This document shows positions 4,713-5,862 of a DNA stretch of 5,862 nt, piece by piece. Under the pieces are notes generated by a model. That model had not been told where the DNA came from. It did no database searches and saw only the letters and a list, made by a program, of their open reading frames with translations. A program made the translations under genes and the position numbers. Position 1 is the first letter of the stretch. Each line of letters begins with the position of its first letter. Origin of the DNA: JAMOAD01 sp023621955 (GTDB taxonomy: Bacteria; Acidobacteriota; Aminicenantia; JAMOAD01). The DNA is taken from contig DAONEM010000064.1 in NCBI GenBank assembly GCA_035403085.1, positions 1 to 5,862 on the forward strand. Direction: 5' to 3'.

Positions 4713-5462
4713 TTAGACCCCTTTCAGGAGCCGTTCACCCAAGAAGGGAGGGAGCTTGTGAAGCTGGATCTTCGCTTGGGTCTTCTCGGCTTGGTAGCGG
4801 TAACGGTAGTAGGTGACGAGCCTCTGGTGGCTGTCGTAGGTCATGAAGCTGAGCCTGGGGTCTCTGTCTCTGGGTTGGCCCACGGAACCGGGGTTAATTA
4901 GGTAGGTGGACTCGGGATCCAGGGGGAAGAGGACACGGTTCTTGGCCGTGCGGGGCGTCATCATCTCCAACCGTTTCGCGGGAGTGAGGCGGAAGAGGAC
5001 CGGGAAGTGGGTGTGCCCGAAGAAAGAGAGCCGTGTCGGAGAGGTTTGCAGGGAGAGAAGAGCCTCGTAGGGGCCGAAGATGTAGGCGTCCTCGTCGAGG
5101 AAGGAACCGTGGAAAATGGTGAAGTCATCCCGGATCATCAGGGGGCCTCTGACCAGATTCTTCAGATACTTCAGATTCTCTTCCGAGAGTTTCTTGGATG
5201 TCCAGCGGATAGCCTTGGCGGCGACGGGGTTGAAGAAGCGGTCGTCCTCGAGTTCCGCCGCGACCTTGTCGTGGTTTCCCCGGATGGCGGATACCTTAGA
5301 GAGCTTGCGGACCCTGTTGACCACTTCGTTGGGGTTGGGACCGTATCCGACCAGGTCTCCCAGGGAGACGAAGGCGTCGGGTTTCAGTTTGGAGGCGACT
5401 TGCAGAAGGCGGGAGAGAGCCTCCAGATTCCCGTGGACATCACTGAAGATGAGATAGAGCAC
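4713..5462 (-). CDS. Calcineurin-like metallophosphoesterase (YfcE/DUF2436-type fold family)
   Basis: This 249-residue protein carries all blocks of the calcineurin-like phosphoesterase fold in order: FSDVHGN (6-12, Asp8 and His10), GDLVGYGP (35-42, Asp36), RGNHDK (61-66, Asn63 and His64), FHGS (117-120, His118) and GHTHFP (149-154), followed by INPGSVGQPRDRDPR (189-203). The last motif is typical of the small prokaryotic branch close to YfcE and MJ0936-like enzymes. Such proteins bind two metal ions and hydrolyse phosphodiesters; the natural substrate cannot be told from sequence. The start is GTG at 5462 with GGAAGG 6 bases upstream, placing the first strand directly at the N-terminus. It overlaps the lipA 3' end by 23 bp in another frame, so the two are probably co-transcribed. 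There is no signal peptide. Confidence 0.93.
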   Translation of the reverse strand: MLYLIFSDVHGNLEALSRLLQVASKLKPDAFVSLGDLVGYGPNPNEVVNRVRKLSKVSAIRGNHDKVAAELEDDRFFNPVAAKAIRWTSKKLSEENLKYLKNLVRGPLMIRDDFTIFHGSFLDEDAYIFGPYEALLSLQTSPTRLSFFGHTHFPVLFRLTPAKRLEMMTPRTAKNRVLFPLDPESTYLINPGSVGQPRDRDPRLSFMTYDSHQRLVTYYRYRYQAEKTQAKIQLHKLPPFLGERLLKGV

Positions 5463-5862
5463 TCGCGACCTTCCGATACGCCTCTTTCGCCTTGAAAGAA
5501 CTCCTCACCAGGGGACCGGAGACAACCTCCGAGAAACCCAGCCTCCGAGCCTCGGTTTCAAGGTCTTGAAACTCTTGAGGAGTATAAAAACGCGACACCG
5601 GGACGTTGTGGGTCGTCGCTTGGAGGTATTGACCGATGGTAAGGATCCTGACGCCGACGCTCAAGAGGTCTTCGAAGGCGCCGACAAGCTCTTCCCGACT
5701 CTCGCCGAGGCCCACCATGAGGCCCGATTTGGTGATCAAACCCTGTTGGGAGTAGTAACGAAGAACCTCTAAGGAACGGGAATACTGAGAATCCGGTCGG
5801 CGAATGGACGGGTAGAGCCGGCGAACGCTCTCGATGTTGTGGTTGAGAACGTCCGGAGGAGA
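5440..5862 (-). CDS. lipA: Lipoyl synthase, C-terminal 140 residues (5' end outside window)
   Basis: LipA is a radical-SAM enzyme that inserts two sulfurs into protein-bound octanoyl groups to make lipoyl cofactor for 2-oxoacid dehydrogenases and the glycine cleavage system. The visible part begins in frame at the window edge with PPDVLNHNIESVRRLYP, then YSRSLEVL, KSGLMVGLGE, LTIGQYLQAT (family LTIGQYLQP), HNVPVSRFYTPQEF, and SGPLVRSSFKAKE near the end. All are hallmark LipA segments. The cysteine motifs for the two iron-sulfur clusters lie upstream, outside the window, so activity cannot be confirmed. The conserved RSS near the C-terminus (GPLVRSS), whose serine ligates the auxiliary cluster in studied enzymes, is present. 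The gene overlaps the phosphoesterase start by 23 bp. No truncation is seen at the 3' end. Confidence 0.97.
   Translation of the reverse strand, partial: SPPDVLNHNIESVRRLYPSIRRPDSQYSRSLEVLRYYSQQGLITKSGLMVGLGESREELVGAFEDLLSVGVRILTIGQYLQATTHNVPVSRFYTPQEFQDLETEARRLGFSEVVSGPLVRSSFKAKEAYRKVASALSHLQ

Overview
The window is a compact, GC-rich bacterial segment with every supported gene on the minus strand. In transcription order (high to low coordinates) it holds: the 3' end of lipA (lipoyl synthase), a calcineurin-like metallophosphoesterase, a GspG-like type IV pilin/pseudopilin, an NtrC-family sigma-54-dependent response regulator, the RNase P RNA gene rnpB, a small Hfq-like Sm protein, pdxA, pgeF (YfiH/laccase-domain family), and the start of an unrecognised reading frame that leaves the window at base 1. 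Genes overlap or abut almost everywhere (23, 8, 4 and 4 bp overlaps; one 13 bp gap). The whole stretch therefore reads as one or two long operons. No tRNA, rRNA, mobile element or CRISPR was seen.

There are probably three transcription blocks. The first is lipA plus the phosphoesterase. The second starts at a good sigma-70-type promoter (TTGACA, 18 bp, CATAAT) just after the phosphoesterase stop and drives pilin, response regulator and rnpB, ending at a hairpin plus T-tract at about 2221-2252. The third is hfq-like, pdxA, pgeF and the unknown frame, downstream of that terminator. The third block shows no clear promoter of its own and may rely on read-through.

The most unusual part is the junction between the response regulator and rnpB. 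The regulator's reading frame continues on the same strand through the 5' end of the RNase P RNA. It covers P1, P2, P3 and the 5' strand of the universally conserved P4 helix, and stops at a TAA about 76 nt inside the mature RNA. The last 24 or so residues of the predicted protein, beyond the Fis-type helix-turn-helix, are thus encoded by rnpB. The P1 helix can also be extended into a 22-bp helix by flanking sequence, and the 5' flank lies in the regulator's coding region. This suggests rnpB is cut out of a longer transcript. An Hfq-like protein gene follows directly, so two RNA-metabolism genes sit side by side.

The organism cannot be named from this sequence. LipA, PdxA, a type A RNase P RNA, a prepilin of the secretion/pilus type and an NtrC-family regulator fit a Gram-negative-type bacterium with vitamin B6 synthesis by the DXP-dependent route. 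The Hfq-like protein, with its long basic N-terminal extension, is unlike the proteobacterial form and reminds me of Acidobacteriota/Aminicenantes-type proteins. That placement is a weak guess.
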